From: Nitrosopumilales archaeon UBA218
GTDB lineage: Archaea; Thermoproteota; Nitrososphaeria; Nitrososphaerales; Nitrosopumilaceae
Direction of reading: 5' to 3'
NCBI GenBank assembly: GCA_002499525.1
Contig: DAMC01000094.1
Span: 1-9,737 of the forward strand
Length of the DNA stretch: 9,737 nucleotides
The position numbers and the translations under genes were made by a program. Below the pieces are notes generated by a model that did not search any database, was not told the DNA's origin, and worked only from the letters and a program-made list of their open reading frames with translations. Shown one piece after another: positions 1 to 5,769 of this stretch (position 1 is its first letter; each line of letters starts with the position of its first letter).

Positions 1-396
1 CCTTCCAATGAATGGACTTACATATTTTGCACCTGCCTTTGCAGCCAAAAGTGCTTGATTTGGCGAGAATACTAGAGTAACATTAACTGGAATTCCTTCC
101 AGTGAAAAACTCTTGCAGGCCTTAAGACCATCTGCAGTCATTGGGACTTTGATAACAACGTTAGAACCATATTGTTTGAGCTTGTGTCCTTCATTCATCA
201 TTCCAGAATAATCAGTTGAAACAACTTCCAAACTGACATCACCTTTGATTATTTTTGTAATCTCTTCCATTGCCTTTTCTGGATTACCGCCTTCTTTTGC
301 TAATAACGATGGATTAGTAGTTATTCCATCAAGCAAACCCATGTCATTGTATTGTTTTATGGATTGTAGATTTGCAGTGTCCAGAAAGATTTTCAT
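1..396 (-). CDS. tal: Transaldolase (TalC/MipB-type), 5' part only
   Basis: The first 132 residues of a small-type class I transaldolase are present; the rest lies beyond base 1. It transfers a dihydroxyacetone unit between sugar phosphates (sedoheptulose 7-phosphate plus glyceraldehyde 3-phosphate to erythrose 4-phosphate plus fructose 6-phosphate) in the cytoplasm. The protein starts MKIFLDTANL, with Asp6, the TTNPS motif (Asn28), the Schiff-base lysine Lys83 in VIKVPMT, the NVTLVFS strand (about 105-111) and a terminal SPFIGR. Family knowledge: at this last position true transaldolases have Phe (here Phe129), whereas E. coli fructose-6-phosphate aldolase has Tyr, so transaldolase is favoured. 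The ATG shares an ATGA overlap with the stop of the upstream transketolase half, implying co-transcription and translational coupling. The last gene of the pentose phosphate operon visible here. Confidence 0.93.
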   Translation of the reverse strand, partial: MKIFLDTANLQSIKQYNDMGLLDGITTNPSLLAKEGGNPEKAMEEITKIIKGDVSLEVVSTDYSGMMNEGHKLKQYGSNVVIKVPMTADGLKACKSFSLEGIPVNVTLVFSPNQALLAAKAGAKYVSPFIGR

Positions 397-1364
397 TTTT
401 TCTTACCGATGATTTCCTTGACTGCTTTTGCTATATTAATTGATGTTATGCCGTGCTTTTCCAAAAGCAATGGAATTTCAGAATCACGGGCAGATTCACC
501 AAATTTGTCGTTGACACCAACTCGCTTGATTGGTACTGGATAAAGTTCCGATACAACTTCAGAAACAGCAGAACCAAACCCTCCCATTATATTATGTTCT
601 TCACAAGTCACGATGCATCCAGTTTCTCTTGCGCATTTTTCCAACAATTCCGAGTCAATTGGTTTTATTGAAAACATGTCAATTATCTTACAATTGATTC
701 CTTCTTGTTTTAGTGAATCAGCTGCATCAAGGGCCATTTTTACTGTCAGACCGCACGCAGCTATGGTACAATCTGTACCTTCCCTCATTACAATTCCTTT
801 TCCTATTTGGAATTCTTGTGAATCTTGATGCACCACAGGGGATGCAGATCTTGTGAGTCTCATATAGTGAGGACCATATCTTTGTGACATTATCCAAGTT
901 AGCTTTGATACGGCCACAGTATCAGCAGGAATCAGCACAGTCATGTTTGGCATTACACGCATTATTGCATAATCCTCTACTTGTTGATGTGAACCACCAT
1001 CTGCACCGACAGAGATTCCTCCATGGGATACAACCAGTTTTACATTCAGTCCTTTTTTATCTGCGGGGGAAGGATATGCAATTGCATTTCTGATTTGATC
1101 AACGCATCTGCCTGGAAGAAATATAGCGTATGTACTTGCAAATGGGGTTTTGCCAGAAATTGCTAGACCTGCAGCTACTGAGACTAGGTTTGCTTCAGCT
1201 ATTCCTACATTAAAGAATCTGTTAGGGAATTTTTTTCCGAAGTCTGCTGTTTTTAGCGAGTCAGTAGTATCTGCTCCCAATACTACTACATCAGGATTCT
1301 GCTCACCAATCTCAACTAGGGCTTTTCCATATGCAGTACGCATATCTGTCATATCTCCAATCAT
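393..1364 (-). CDS. tkt: Transketolase, C-terminal subunit (split transketolase)
   Basis: A 323-residue protein equal to the central pyrimidine-binding domain plus the C-terminal domain of transketolase. Together with the N-terminal half encoded just upstream it should form the ThDP enzyme that moves two-carbon ketol units between pentose, heptose, hexose and triose phosphates. Visible motifs: the catalytic ThDP-activating glutamate Glu57 in NVGIAEANLVSVAAG, the substrate-binding stretch SHGGISVGADGGSHQ (about 113-127, His126), the VLIPAD strand (about 143-148), and the C-terminal domain from about 190 with EEHNIMGGFGSAV. Splitting at the PP/Pyr boundary is common in archaea and some bacteria. 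The ATG at 1364 forms an ATGA overlap with the stop of the upstream gene; a purine-rich GAGGGAG lies about 11 nt upstream (1376-1382) and may help initiation. The stop again overlaps the next gene (ATGA). Confidence 0.95.
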   Translation of the reverse strand: MIGDMTDMRTAYGKALVEIGEQNPDVVVLGADTTDSLKTADFGKKFPNRFFNVGIAEANLVSVAAGLAISGKTPFASTYAIFLPGRCVDQIRNAIAYPSPADKKGLNVKLVVSHGGISVGADGGSHQQVEDYAIMRVMPNMTVLIPADTVAVSKLTWIMSQRYGPHYMRLTRSASPVVHQDSQEFQIGKGIVMREGTDCTIAACGLTVKMALDAADSLKQEGINCKIIDMFSIKPIDSELLEKCARETGCIVTCEEHNIMGGFGSAVSEVVSELYPVPIKRVGVNDKFGESARDSEIPLLLEKHGITSINIAKAVKEIIGKKK

Positions 1365-3028
1365 ACGTAACCGAGCTCCCTCGCAATAGTACCTAGTTGA
1401 TTCTTTTTCTCGCCAATTACATGTAGATCAATCCACTTTGCAACCAGATCGTTTCCTCCTAATTCATGCGCTTTTTGTATTAGCATCTTACGCCTGGCAT
1501 AAGCTATTTTGTTTCTGAACTCACGAATTACGCCGCGCACATCCTGTTGCCCGATGATTGCACTCCCTCCAACAAATGCACGTGCTCCATCTACAAAACA
1601 TGCACCGATGTTATCTAGTGTAACTCCGCCATCCGCCTCAATATAACCATCAAAGTTATTGTGATTGAGAATTTGGTTTAGCTTGTGCATTTTTTCATGG
1701 GTTGCCTCGATGTATTTTTGGCCTGACTTGCCAGGAACGACAGACATTACAATGATTTGGTCTAGTTTTGGGATGAATTGAACTGCCCATTCTGGAAACT
1801 CTGTATCTGGGTTAATTGCAAGTCCCACTCCTATTTGATTAGATTTGAGCACGTCATGTATTTGGCCAAAGCTTGACGCATCACATACTTCTACATGTAC
1901 AGTGATAATATCAGAGCCAGCATCAACGTAATCTTTGACATGTTTTTCTGGTTCATTTATCATCAAATGCGTATCAAACGGTATGACAGTTAATGGTCTT
2001 AGTTCTCTGATTTTGTTATAATCAAATGTTTTGTTTGGAACAAACATCCCGTCCATGACATCCAAGTGAATATAATCAGCACGTCCAGTTACACATCTTT
2101 TTACTTCGTTTTCTAGATTCGTCATATCTCCAGCTATGATGGATGGTGCAATCATTGATTGGGAATCTATTTCCATATCAATTATTGGAACAAATTCCTT
2201 TTTTGGAGCCTGTCCGTGCCATTTTGGATTGTCTTCCATGTGCTCAACTCCCTTACCCTTGATCGTTCTTGCAATTATTATGGTGGGCATACCTTTAGTT
2301 TGAATTGCTTTTTTGATTGCAGAATCCACTTGCTCGATTCTATGACCATCAATGTCTATGACATTCCAACCAAACGATCTCCATTTGTCACCAGTCTTCC
2401 ATCTGCTTGCATCCTTCCACATTTCCGACAGATCATCTCCGACTAGCTCTTCATCAAGAGGCATGATTTTTTCAGTGTAAGAATCCTGTTGGATAAAGTT
2501 CCTGTCTAGGATTGCAGTCAAATTATCTACCTTGTATTTTGCACCAGTCATTGCTGCCTCCCAAACTTGCCCTTCGTCTGTTTCACCATCACCCATAACT
2601 GTAAAGATTCTAGATGATTTGTCATCTATTCTGGCAGCCAAAGCCGAACCTATAGAAAATGACAATCCAATGCCAAGTGAGCCACCACAAAATTCAACTC
2701 CCGGACATTTTAGGTCAGGGTGTCCCTGCAATCTACTTCCAAATTGTCGTAGTGTGTCAAGCTCAGAAGGATCAAAGTAACCAGCCAGTGCCATGTTTGA
2801 AAACAGTCCAGGTGAAGCATGTCCCTTTGAGAGAATCAACTTGTCGCGGTCTTGCCAAGTTGGATTTTTAGGATCGTATTTGAGATATTTGAAAAATATG
2901 CATCCCATGATTTCGGCCATTGAAAAAGAGCCGCCTGGATGACCCGAACCCGCAATTGAGGTAGCTCGAATCACAAGCTTGCGTGCTTTTCTGACATTTT
3001 TTTTGATTTGATAATAATTGATGCCCAT
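1361..3028 (-). CDS. tkt/rpe: Fusion: transketolase N-terminal half + ribulose-phosphate 3-epimerase
   Basis: One uninterrupted 555-residue frame (counted from ATG 3028) carries two enzymes. Residues about 1-280 are the ThDP diphosphate-binding half of transketolase: SGHPGGSFS (His30), SKGHASPG (His70), QGHPD (His103), the GDG motif with Asp147, Mg-ligand Asn177 and Ile179, and a closing KWHG (His271). After a short linker (about 280-291), residues about 292-512 are a full TIM-barrel ribulose-phosphate 3-epimerase: APSII (Ser296), HLDVMDG (His321, Asp323), THLMI (His354), EADGG (Asp466) and phosphate-binding GGS (487-489). A charged tail of about 43 residues (513-555) follows and matches neither enzyme. 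The epimerase product, xylulose 5-phosphate, is the transketolase donor. The epimerase strand usually written MSVNPG reads MSVVPG here. A TTG at 3034 would add two residues; ATG 3028 is preferred. It is the first gene of the operon. Confidence 0.93.
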   Translation of the reverse strand: MGINYYQIKKNVRKARKLVIRATSIAGSGHPGGSFSMAEIMGCIFFKYLKYDPKNPTWQDRDKLILSKGHASPGLFSNMALAGYFDPSELDTLRQFGSRLQGHPDLKCPGVEFCGGSLGIGLSFSIGSALAARIDDKSSRIFTVMGDGETDEGQVWEAAMTGAKYKVDNLTAILDRNFIQQDSYTEKIMPLDEELVGDDLSEMWKDASRWKTGDKWRSFGWNVIDIDGHRIEQVDSAIKKAIQTKGMPTIIIARTIKGKGVEHMEDNPKWHGQAPKKEFVPIIDMEIDSQSMIAPSIIAGDMTNLENEVKRCVTGRADYIHLDVMDGMFVPNKTFDYNKIRELRPLTVIPFDTHLMINEPEKHVKDYVDAGSDIITVHVEVCDASSFGQIHDVLKSNQIGVGLAINPDTEFPEWAVQFIPKLDQIIVMSVVPGKSGQKYIEATHEKMHKLNQILNHNNFDGYIEADGGVTLDNIGACFVDGARAFVGGSAIIGQQDVRGVIREFRNKIAYARRKMLIQKAHELGGNDLVAKWIDLHVIGEKKNQLGTIARELGYV

Positions 3029-3088
3029 TTTCAATCAAATTGTAAAATTGATGACAGAAGTTTAGTCATGTTTTGAGCCTATTTCAGA

Positions 3089-3099
3089 TTAAATAAAAA
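3089..3099 (-). promoter_or_regulatory. Candidate TATA box of the pentose phosphate operon
   Basis: On the minus strand the sequence reads TTTTTATTTAA, the best TATA-like match in the 118-bp gap between the divergent genes. It predicts transcription starting near 3068, giving a leader of about 40 nt before ATG 3028, unlike the leaderless spacing of the other genes here. No clear Shine-Dalgarno sequence is visible in that leader. A tentative call. Confidence 0.4.
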
Positions 3100-3117
3100 G
3101 CTATTTTCTGCTCAAAG

Positions 3118-3124
3118 ATTTAAT
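3118..3124 (+). promoter_or_regulatory. Candidate TATA box of the DCC-family gene
   Basis: ATTTAAT is centred 26 nt before ATG 3147, the distance expected if transcription starts at the start codon (leaderless mRNA). There is no Shine-Dalgarno sequence in front of the ATG, which agrees with this. Confidence 0.5.
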
Positions 3125-3146
3125 CTGGATCAGGTCATATTTTGAC

Positions 3147-3533
3147 ATGGATCTGAATTCTATAACTCCTCTAGTAATTTATGACAACCAATGTTATCAT
3201 TGTACCAGATTTGCCAGAATCGTGAATTTTCTTGCTCGAGGAAAACTAACATTTGTAGGACATTATTCTGAGATGGGTAAAAAGTTACGAGACCAATTTC
3301 TTGACTCTAGCGCACTAGAAATGTTTTGGTTTATTGATGGTAAAACTGCATATGGTGGTAGGGCGGCTATTTTACCAATGTTCATTTCCATATTAAGTTT
3401 CAAGGAAACTAATGTTAGGATATATGGAGACATTAACTTCTCCACTACCGAATGCAAAAATACCAAAGCGTTTTTTGCAAGAACCAAAAGTCTTCTTAAA
3501 AATAATAAGAAAATACCAATATCTAAAAAATAA
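3147..3533 (+). CDS. DCC-family (DUF393) thiol-disulfide oxidoreductase-like protein
   Basis: A 128-residue soluble protein. The N-terminal strand IYDNQCYHC matches the family's 'DxxCxxC' signature (Asp13, Cys16, Cys19), followed by a helix (RFARIVNFLARG). A second conserved block, FWFIDGKTAYGGRAAILPMF (60-79), corresponds to the family's 'hydrophobic-DG...GxxA' segment. The fold is thioredoxin-like and the CxxC is presumed redox-active or metal-binding; the true substrate is unknown for most members. The C-terminus (about 104-128) is Lys-rich and variable. It has no signal peptide or membrane helix, so it is cytoplasmic. It diverges from the pentose phosphate operon and stands alone; a TATA-like box 26 nt upstream suggests a leaderless transcript. 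Family assignment is fairly secure, function is not. Confidence 0.75.
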   Translation: MDLNSITPLVIYDNQCYHCTRFARIVNFLARGKLTFVGHYSEMGKKLRDQFLDSSALEMFWFIDGKTAYGGRAAILPMFISILSFKETNVRIYGDINFSTTECKNTKAFFARTKSLLKNNKKIPISKK

Positions 3534-3536
3534 CAC

Positions 3537-3548
3537 GTAAAATTTTAC
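3537..3548 (+). terminator. Possible weak terminator palindrome after the DCC gene
   Basis: GTAAAATTTTAC is a perfect 12-base palindrome three bases after the stop codon, followed by further short T runs (to about 3572). As an A/T-only arm it is a weak hairpin; archaeal termination relies mostly on oligo-T, so this is a suggestion only. Confidence 0.25.
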
Positions 3549-3696
3549 TAAAAGATCTATTTTCATAACTCAATAGAATTCAAAAAACAATATCGCTCAG
3601 AACAAATAACAAAATGTCAAATACTCTATTCCATAAGATTAGACCACTATACCAAAAACGACATCCAATTAGTGTCAAAATAGGAACGTTAGAGGT
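3549..3696. other. AT-rich spacer with no convincing gene
   Basis: No RNA gene, repeat or recognisable protein was found. A 29-codon plus-strand frame (ATG 3614 to TAA 3703) encodes a basic peptide beginning MSNTLFHKIRPLYQKR. It has a weak ATA-rich stretch about 25 nt upstream but no family resemblance, so it is not called as a gene. Confidence 0.5.
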
Positions 3697-3711
3697 AAAT
3701 TAAAAGAAAAA
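3697..3711 (-). terminator. Oligo-T terminator of the Cys/His-rich small protein gene
   Basis: Read on the minus strand, the sequence just after the TAA is a T tract interrupted by single C and A bases (CATTTTTCTTTTAATTT). This is the usual form of an archaeal intrinsic terminator, with no hairpin needed. Confidence 0.45.
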
Positions 3712-3715
3712 TGAG

Positions 3716-3865
3716 TTAGTGGTGATGTCCACCGCAACCGCATGAACCATGTCCCATTTGATCCATGGAAGAGTTGCCATCTTTTTTAGAACAGGCGTTA
3801 CATTTGTTGTGGCCTAAAGGGGAAAAGAAACTTTTTCCACATGAAACGCATTTAGTACTTGACAT
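3716..3865 (-). CDS. 49-residue Cys/His-rich zinc-ribbon-like protein
   Basis: A short frame starting MSSTKCVSCGKSFF. It contains two CxxC knuckles, Cys6/Cys9 and Cys22/Cys25, spaced 12 residues apart as in a minimal zinc ribbon. After a polar linker it ends in a glycine-rich Cys/His tail, HGSCGCGGHHH, with Cys42, Cys44 and three terminal histidines. All of this points to metal binding: a structural Zn site at the N-terminus and possibly a second, more labile Zn, Cu or Ni site at the tail. No partner or function can be assigned. Support for being a real gene comes from a TATA-like CATAAATATT centred 25 nt upstream of the ATG, an oligo-T tract right after the stop, and the regular Cys spacing. 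It diverges from the aminopeptidase gene. Confidence 0.72.
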   Translation of the reverse strand: MSSTKCVSCGKSFFSPLGHNKCNACSKKDGNSSMDQMGHGSCGCGGHHH

Positions 3866-3884
3866 GATTTCTATGAAAATATCC

Positions 3885-3894
3885 AATATTTATG
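3885..3894 (-). promoter_or_regulatory. TATA box of the 49-residue zinc-ribbon gene
   Basis: The minus strand reads CATAAATATT centred about 25 nt before the ATG at 3865, predicting a leaderless transcript. It lies back to back with the aminopeptidase promoter in a 74-bp divergent gap. Confidence 0.5.
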
Positions 3895-3905
3895 AATAAT
3901 CCCAA

Positions 3906-3914
3906 ATCTTAATA
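3906..3914 (+). promoter_or_regulatory. Candidate TATA box of the aminopeptidase gene
   Basis: ATCTTAATA lies about 28 nt before the GTG start at 3940, with no Shine-Dalgarno sequence between. This supports the GTG as the 5' end of a leaderless mRNA. An in-frame TAG at 3913-3915 excludes any start further upstream. Confidence 0.45.
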
Positions 3915-3939
3915 GAGACAAAAAATACGTTCACAATTC

Positions 3940-5412
3940 GTGTTTGTAAAAGCAGAGAAATCTGAACCTGTCAAAAAGAAAACAAAATCACTTTGTTATT
4001 TTGTAACAGAAAAATTAGATCTGCCAATAGGTTTTCCCAAATTAGAAGAAAAATTAACGAATTCTGTAAAAAAAGCAGTACTAGAAACTAGGGCAAAACT
4101 CGGTTCAATTTCCATCATTCATACCCTAGGAATCATTCCAGCCGATAGAATAATAGTCGTAGGACTTGGTCCTCGACATAAAATAACACATGAATCATTG
4201 AGAAGTGCAGCTGGTAAACTATCCAAAAAAATCAGTGAGATGGGATTAGAAGAATATTCTCTAGTCATTCCAAATAATTTTCCAATAAATAGTAAAACTG
4301 CAATTAATGCAATAGTTGAAGGTGCGAGACTTTCACTTTATTCCTTTGACAGGTACAAAAAAGATAGAAAAACAAAATTTCCAAGTTTGACAATAATATC
4401 CTCTGATGTAAATGCATCAAAAATAGTCTCAAAAGCAATCACTATATCGGACGCGGTTTTGTTCACACGAAATCTAGCAAATCTGCCTCCCAACGAATGT
4501 AGCCCCCTACAACTTGCAGGAATTACCAAATCTTTGTCAGCTAATAAAAAACTGAAGGTCACAGTACTGTCAAAGTCAGAATTAAGACAGAAAGGGTTTG
4601 GAGGTATTTCTGCAGTTGGTCAAGGAAGTAAAAACGAACCCAAGTTAATCTTACTAGAATACAATGGAAAAAAGCAATCAAAAACAACTATTCTTGTTGG
4701 CAAGGCAGTGACATTTGATACTGGTGGAATTTCTCTTAAACCAGCGGATAAAATGGATGAGATGAAGTTTGACAAATGTGGAGGTTGCACAGTAATAGGC
4801 ATAATGAAGGCCGTGTCAGAATTGAATTTGCCAATTAATCTGGTTGGAATTGTACCATCAGTTGAGAATATGCCAGGTGGTGAATCATACAGGCCTGGTG
4901 ACATAATCAAGTTATACGGTGGAAAAACCGCTGAGATACTCAATACTGATGCAGAGGGACGTCTTATTCTGTTTGATGCACTTGCATATGGAATAAAGAC
5001 ATACAAACCAAAAGAAGTTCTTGATTTTGCCACATTGACTGGGGCATGCATAGTGGCATTAGGAGCAAATGTTGCTGGACTAGTTAGTAACAACAAAAAG
5101 ATCGTAGAAAGAATAAACAAGTCATCACAAAATACTGGGGAGCAAGTATGGCAGCTTCCTATTGATGATGATTATATGGATATGATCAAGTCTGATTATG
5201 CAGACATAAGAAATACTGGTCCCGGCAGAGTTGCTGGGACTATTACTGCTGCTGCGTTCTTAGCAAATGCCGTTGGCAACACACCGTGGGCTCACTTCGA
5301 TATTGCTGGAACTGCATGGGTACAAACTGGAACTAAAGAAAAATCTTACAATCCAAAAGGTGCTACCGGGTATGGAGTCAGATTGATTTTGGATTACCTT
5401 AGTAACCCCTAG
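3940..5412 (+). CDS. pepA: Leucyl aminopeptidase, peptidase family M17
   Basis: A 490-residue cytosolic metallo-aminopeptidase that releases N-terminal residues from peptides, probably in protein turnover after proteasomal cleavage. The N-terminal regulatory/macro-like domain spans about 1-165 and is the divergent part. The catalytic domain shows VGKAVTFDTGGISLKP and MKFDKCGG, then NTDAEGRL. By alignment to E. coli PepA the two-metal ligands are Lys255, Asp260, Asp278, Asp337 and Glu339, and the catalytic pair is Lys267 and Arg341; all are present. The C-terminal WAHFDIAGTAW and ATGYGVRL blocks are also intact, and the length is normal for the family. Translation most likely starts at GTG 3940, as an in-frame stop lies just upstream. 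It has its own promoter and its 3' end overlaps the convergent zinc-finger gene by 14 bp. Confidence 0.95.
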   Translation: MFVKAEKSEPVKKKTKSLCYFVTEKLDLPIGFPKLEEKLTNSVKKAVLETRAKLGSISIIHTLGIIPADRIIVVGLGPRHKITHESLRSAAGKLSKKISEMGLEEYSLVIPNNFPINSKTAINAIVEGARLSLYSFDRYKKDRKTKFPSLTIISSDVNASKIVSKAITISDAVLFTRNLANLPPNECSPLQLAGITKSLSANKKLKVTVLSKSELRQKGFGGISAVGQGSKNEPKLILLEYNGKKQSKTTILVGKAVTFDTGGISLKPADKMDEMKFDKCGGCTVIGIMKAVSELNLPINLVGIVPSVENMPGGESYRPGDIIKLYGGKTAEILNTDAEGRLILFDALAYGIKTYKPKEVLDFATLTGACIVALGANVAGLVSNNKKIVERINKSSQNTGEQVWQLPIDDDYMDMIKSDYADIRNTGPGRVAGTITAAAFLANAVGNTPWAHFDIAGTAWVQTGTKEKSYNPKGATGYGVRLILDYLSNP

Positions 5413-5527
5413 AGTTTCTGTCTGGGGTTCCACCGTTAGAATTTCTGAAGTTATGTTTTTCCATCATGTGGTTCATGAATCTAATATCATTCTCTAGTTG
5501 AGCGCCACAGACTGAGCAAGTAGGCAT
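5399..5527 (-). CDS. 42-residue C2H2 zinc-finger protein
   Basis: A micro-protein starting MPTCSVCGAQLENDIRF. It holds one classical C2H2 zinc finger, C-x2-C-x12-H-x4-H, with Cys4, Cys7, His20 and His25, and then a polar, Arg/Asn/Gly-rich tail (26-42) that could touch nucleic acid. The same frame is open upstream to 5614, but that extension runs into the 5S rRNA gene, so ATG 5527 is the sensible start. A TATA-like element (5547-5556) sits about 24 nt upstream. Single-finger C2H2 micro-proteins are known to be common in archaea and are mostly uncharacterised; DNA binding, RNA binding or protein contact are all possible. Its 3' end overlaps the end of the aminopeptidase gene on the other strand. 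Confidence 0.75.
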   Translation of the reverse strand: MPTCSVCGAQLENDIRFMNHMMEKHNFRNSNGGTPDRNSRGY

Positions 5528-5546
5528 AATTTTAGACAATGACAAC

Positions 5547-5556
5547 AGTATAAGAA
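5547..5556 (-). promoter_or_regulatory. Candidate TATA box of the C2H2 zinc-finger gene
   Basis: The minus strand reads TTCTTATACT, centred about 24 nt upstream of ATG 5527. It lies between the 5S rRNA 3' end and the zinc-finger gene, so the latter can be transcribed separately from the rRNA. Confidence 0.4.
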
Positions 5557-5560
5557 TTTG

Positions 5561-5570
5561 ATTAAAAGAT
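5561..5570 (-). terminator. Oligo-T terminator of the 5S rRNA
   Basis: Immediately after the closing strand of the 5S terminal helix the minus strand reads ATCTTTTAAT, a short T run suited to archaeal intrinsic termination. Confidence 0.35.
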
Positions 5571-5686
5571 GCCAGCACCACTACTTCCCAAGGGCTCTCG
5601 CACCTTAGTAACACAGTGGCGACATTAGGTTTGACTTCCAGGTTCGGAAAGAGACTGGGTCGCGCCCTAACGCTGTGGCCGGCTTG
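5570..5686 (-). rRNA. rrf: 5S ribosomal RNA, stand-alone
   Basis: On the minus strand this is a complete archaeal 5S rRNA. The terminal helix is GCCGGC (5678-5683) pairing with GCTGGC (5571-5576), including one G-U. Helix II pairs TTAGG with CCTAA. The loop B/C hallmark TTTCCGAACCTGGAAGTCAA and the helix IV region GGTGCGAGAGCC are present. Exact ends are uncertain by a few bases; the core is about 113 nt. No 16S or 23S sequence is nearby, so the gene is unlinked from the rRNA operon, as in many Thermoproteota and Nitrososphaerota. A TATA-like element about 26 nt upstream predicts a start near 5687. It diverges from the ABCE1 gene. Confidence 0.93.
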
Positions 5687-5707
5687 AAATTGCTTGTTGA
5701 ATTGTTC

Positions 5708-5717
5708 TGTATTAAGA
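5708..5717 (-). promoter_or_regulatory. Candidate TATA box of the 5S rRNA gene
   Basis: The minus strand reads CTTAATACAG, centred about 26 nt upstream of the predicted 5' end near 5687. The spacing is right for an rRNA start with almost no leader. Confidence 0.5.
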
Positions 5718-5740
5718 TTACGACGAGTTATCTAATGAGG

Positions 5741-5747
5741 TATAAAT
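5741..5747 (+). promoter_or_regulatory. TATA box of the ABCE1-trm5 unit
   Basis: TATAAAT, close to a consensus archaeal TATA box, is centred exactly 26 nt upstream of the GTG start at 5770. Transcription should therefore begin at the start codon, giving a leaderless mRNA and supporting the GTG as the real start. Confidence 0.65.
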
Positions 5748-5769
5748 TGACCGGATCAATAGATGCGCT

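Noticed and set aside
2159..2871. Several plus-strand open frames of 70-95 codons
   Set aside because: All lie opposite conserved transketolase motifs and have no promoter or family match.
1361..3028. The transketolase-epimerase fusion as a sequencing frameshift or assembly join
   Set aside because: The frame is continuous across the linker, both domains are full and in the same frame, no second start with a promoter is obvious at the boundary, and both partners belong to one pathway.
3614..3703. 29-codon basic peptide on the plus strand
   Set aside because: No recognisable family, weak promoter and no ribosome binding site; such a frame is expected by chance. Conservation in relatives would change this.
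4620..5120. A 166-codon open frame on the minus strand
   Set aside because: It lies wholly opposite the conserved catalytic domain of the aminopeptidase, has no family resemblance and is a by-product of that gene's codon pattern.
5528..5614. Upstream extension of the C2H2 zinc-finger frame
   Set aside because: It would overlap the 3' end of the 5S rRNA and its terminator; ATG 5527 with a TATA box 24 nt upstream is sufficient.
5570..5686. The GGTTCGGAAA stretch as a tRNA T-arm
   Set aside because: No acceptor or anticodon stem fits; read on the minus strand it is loop C of a complete 5S rRNA.
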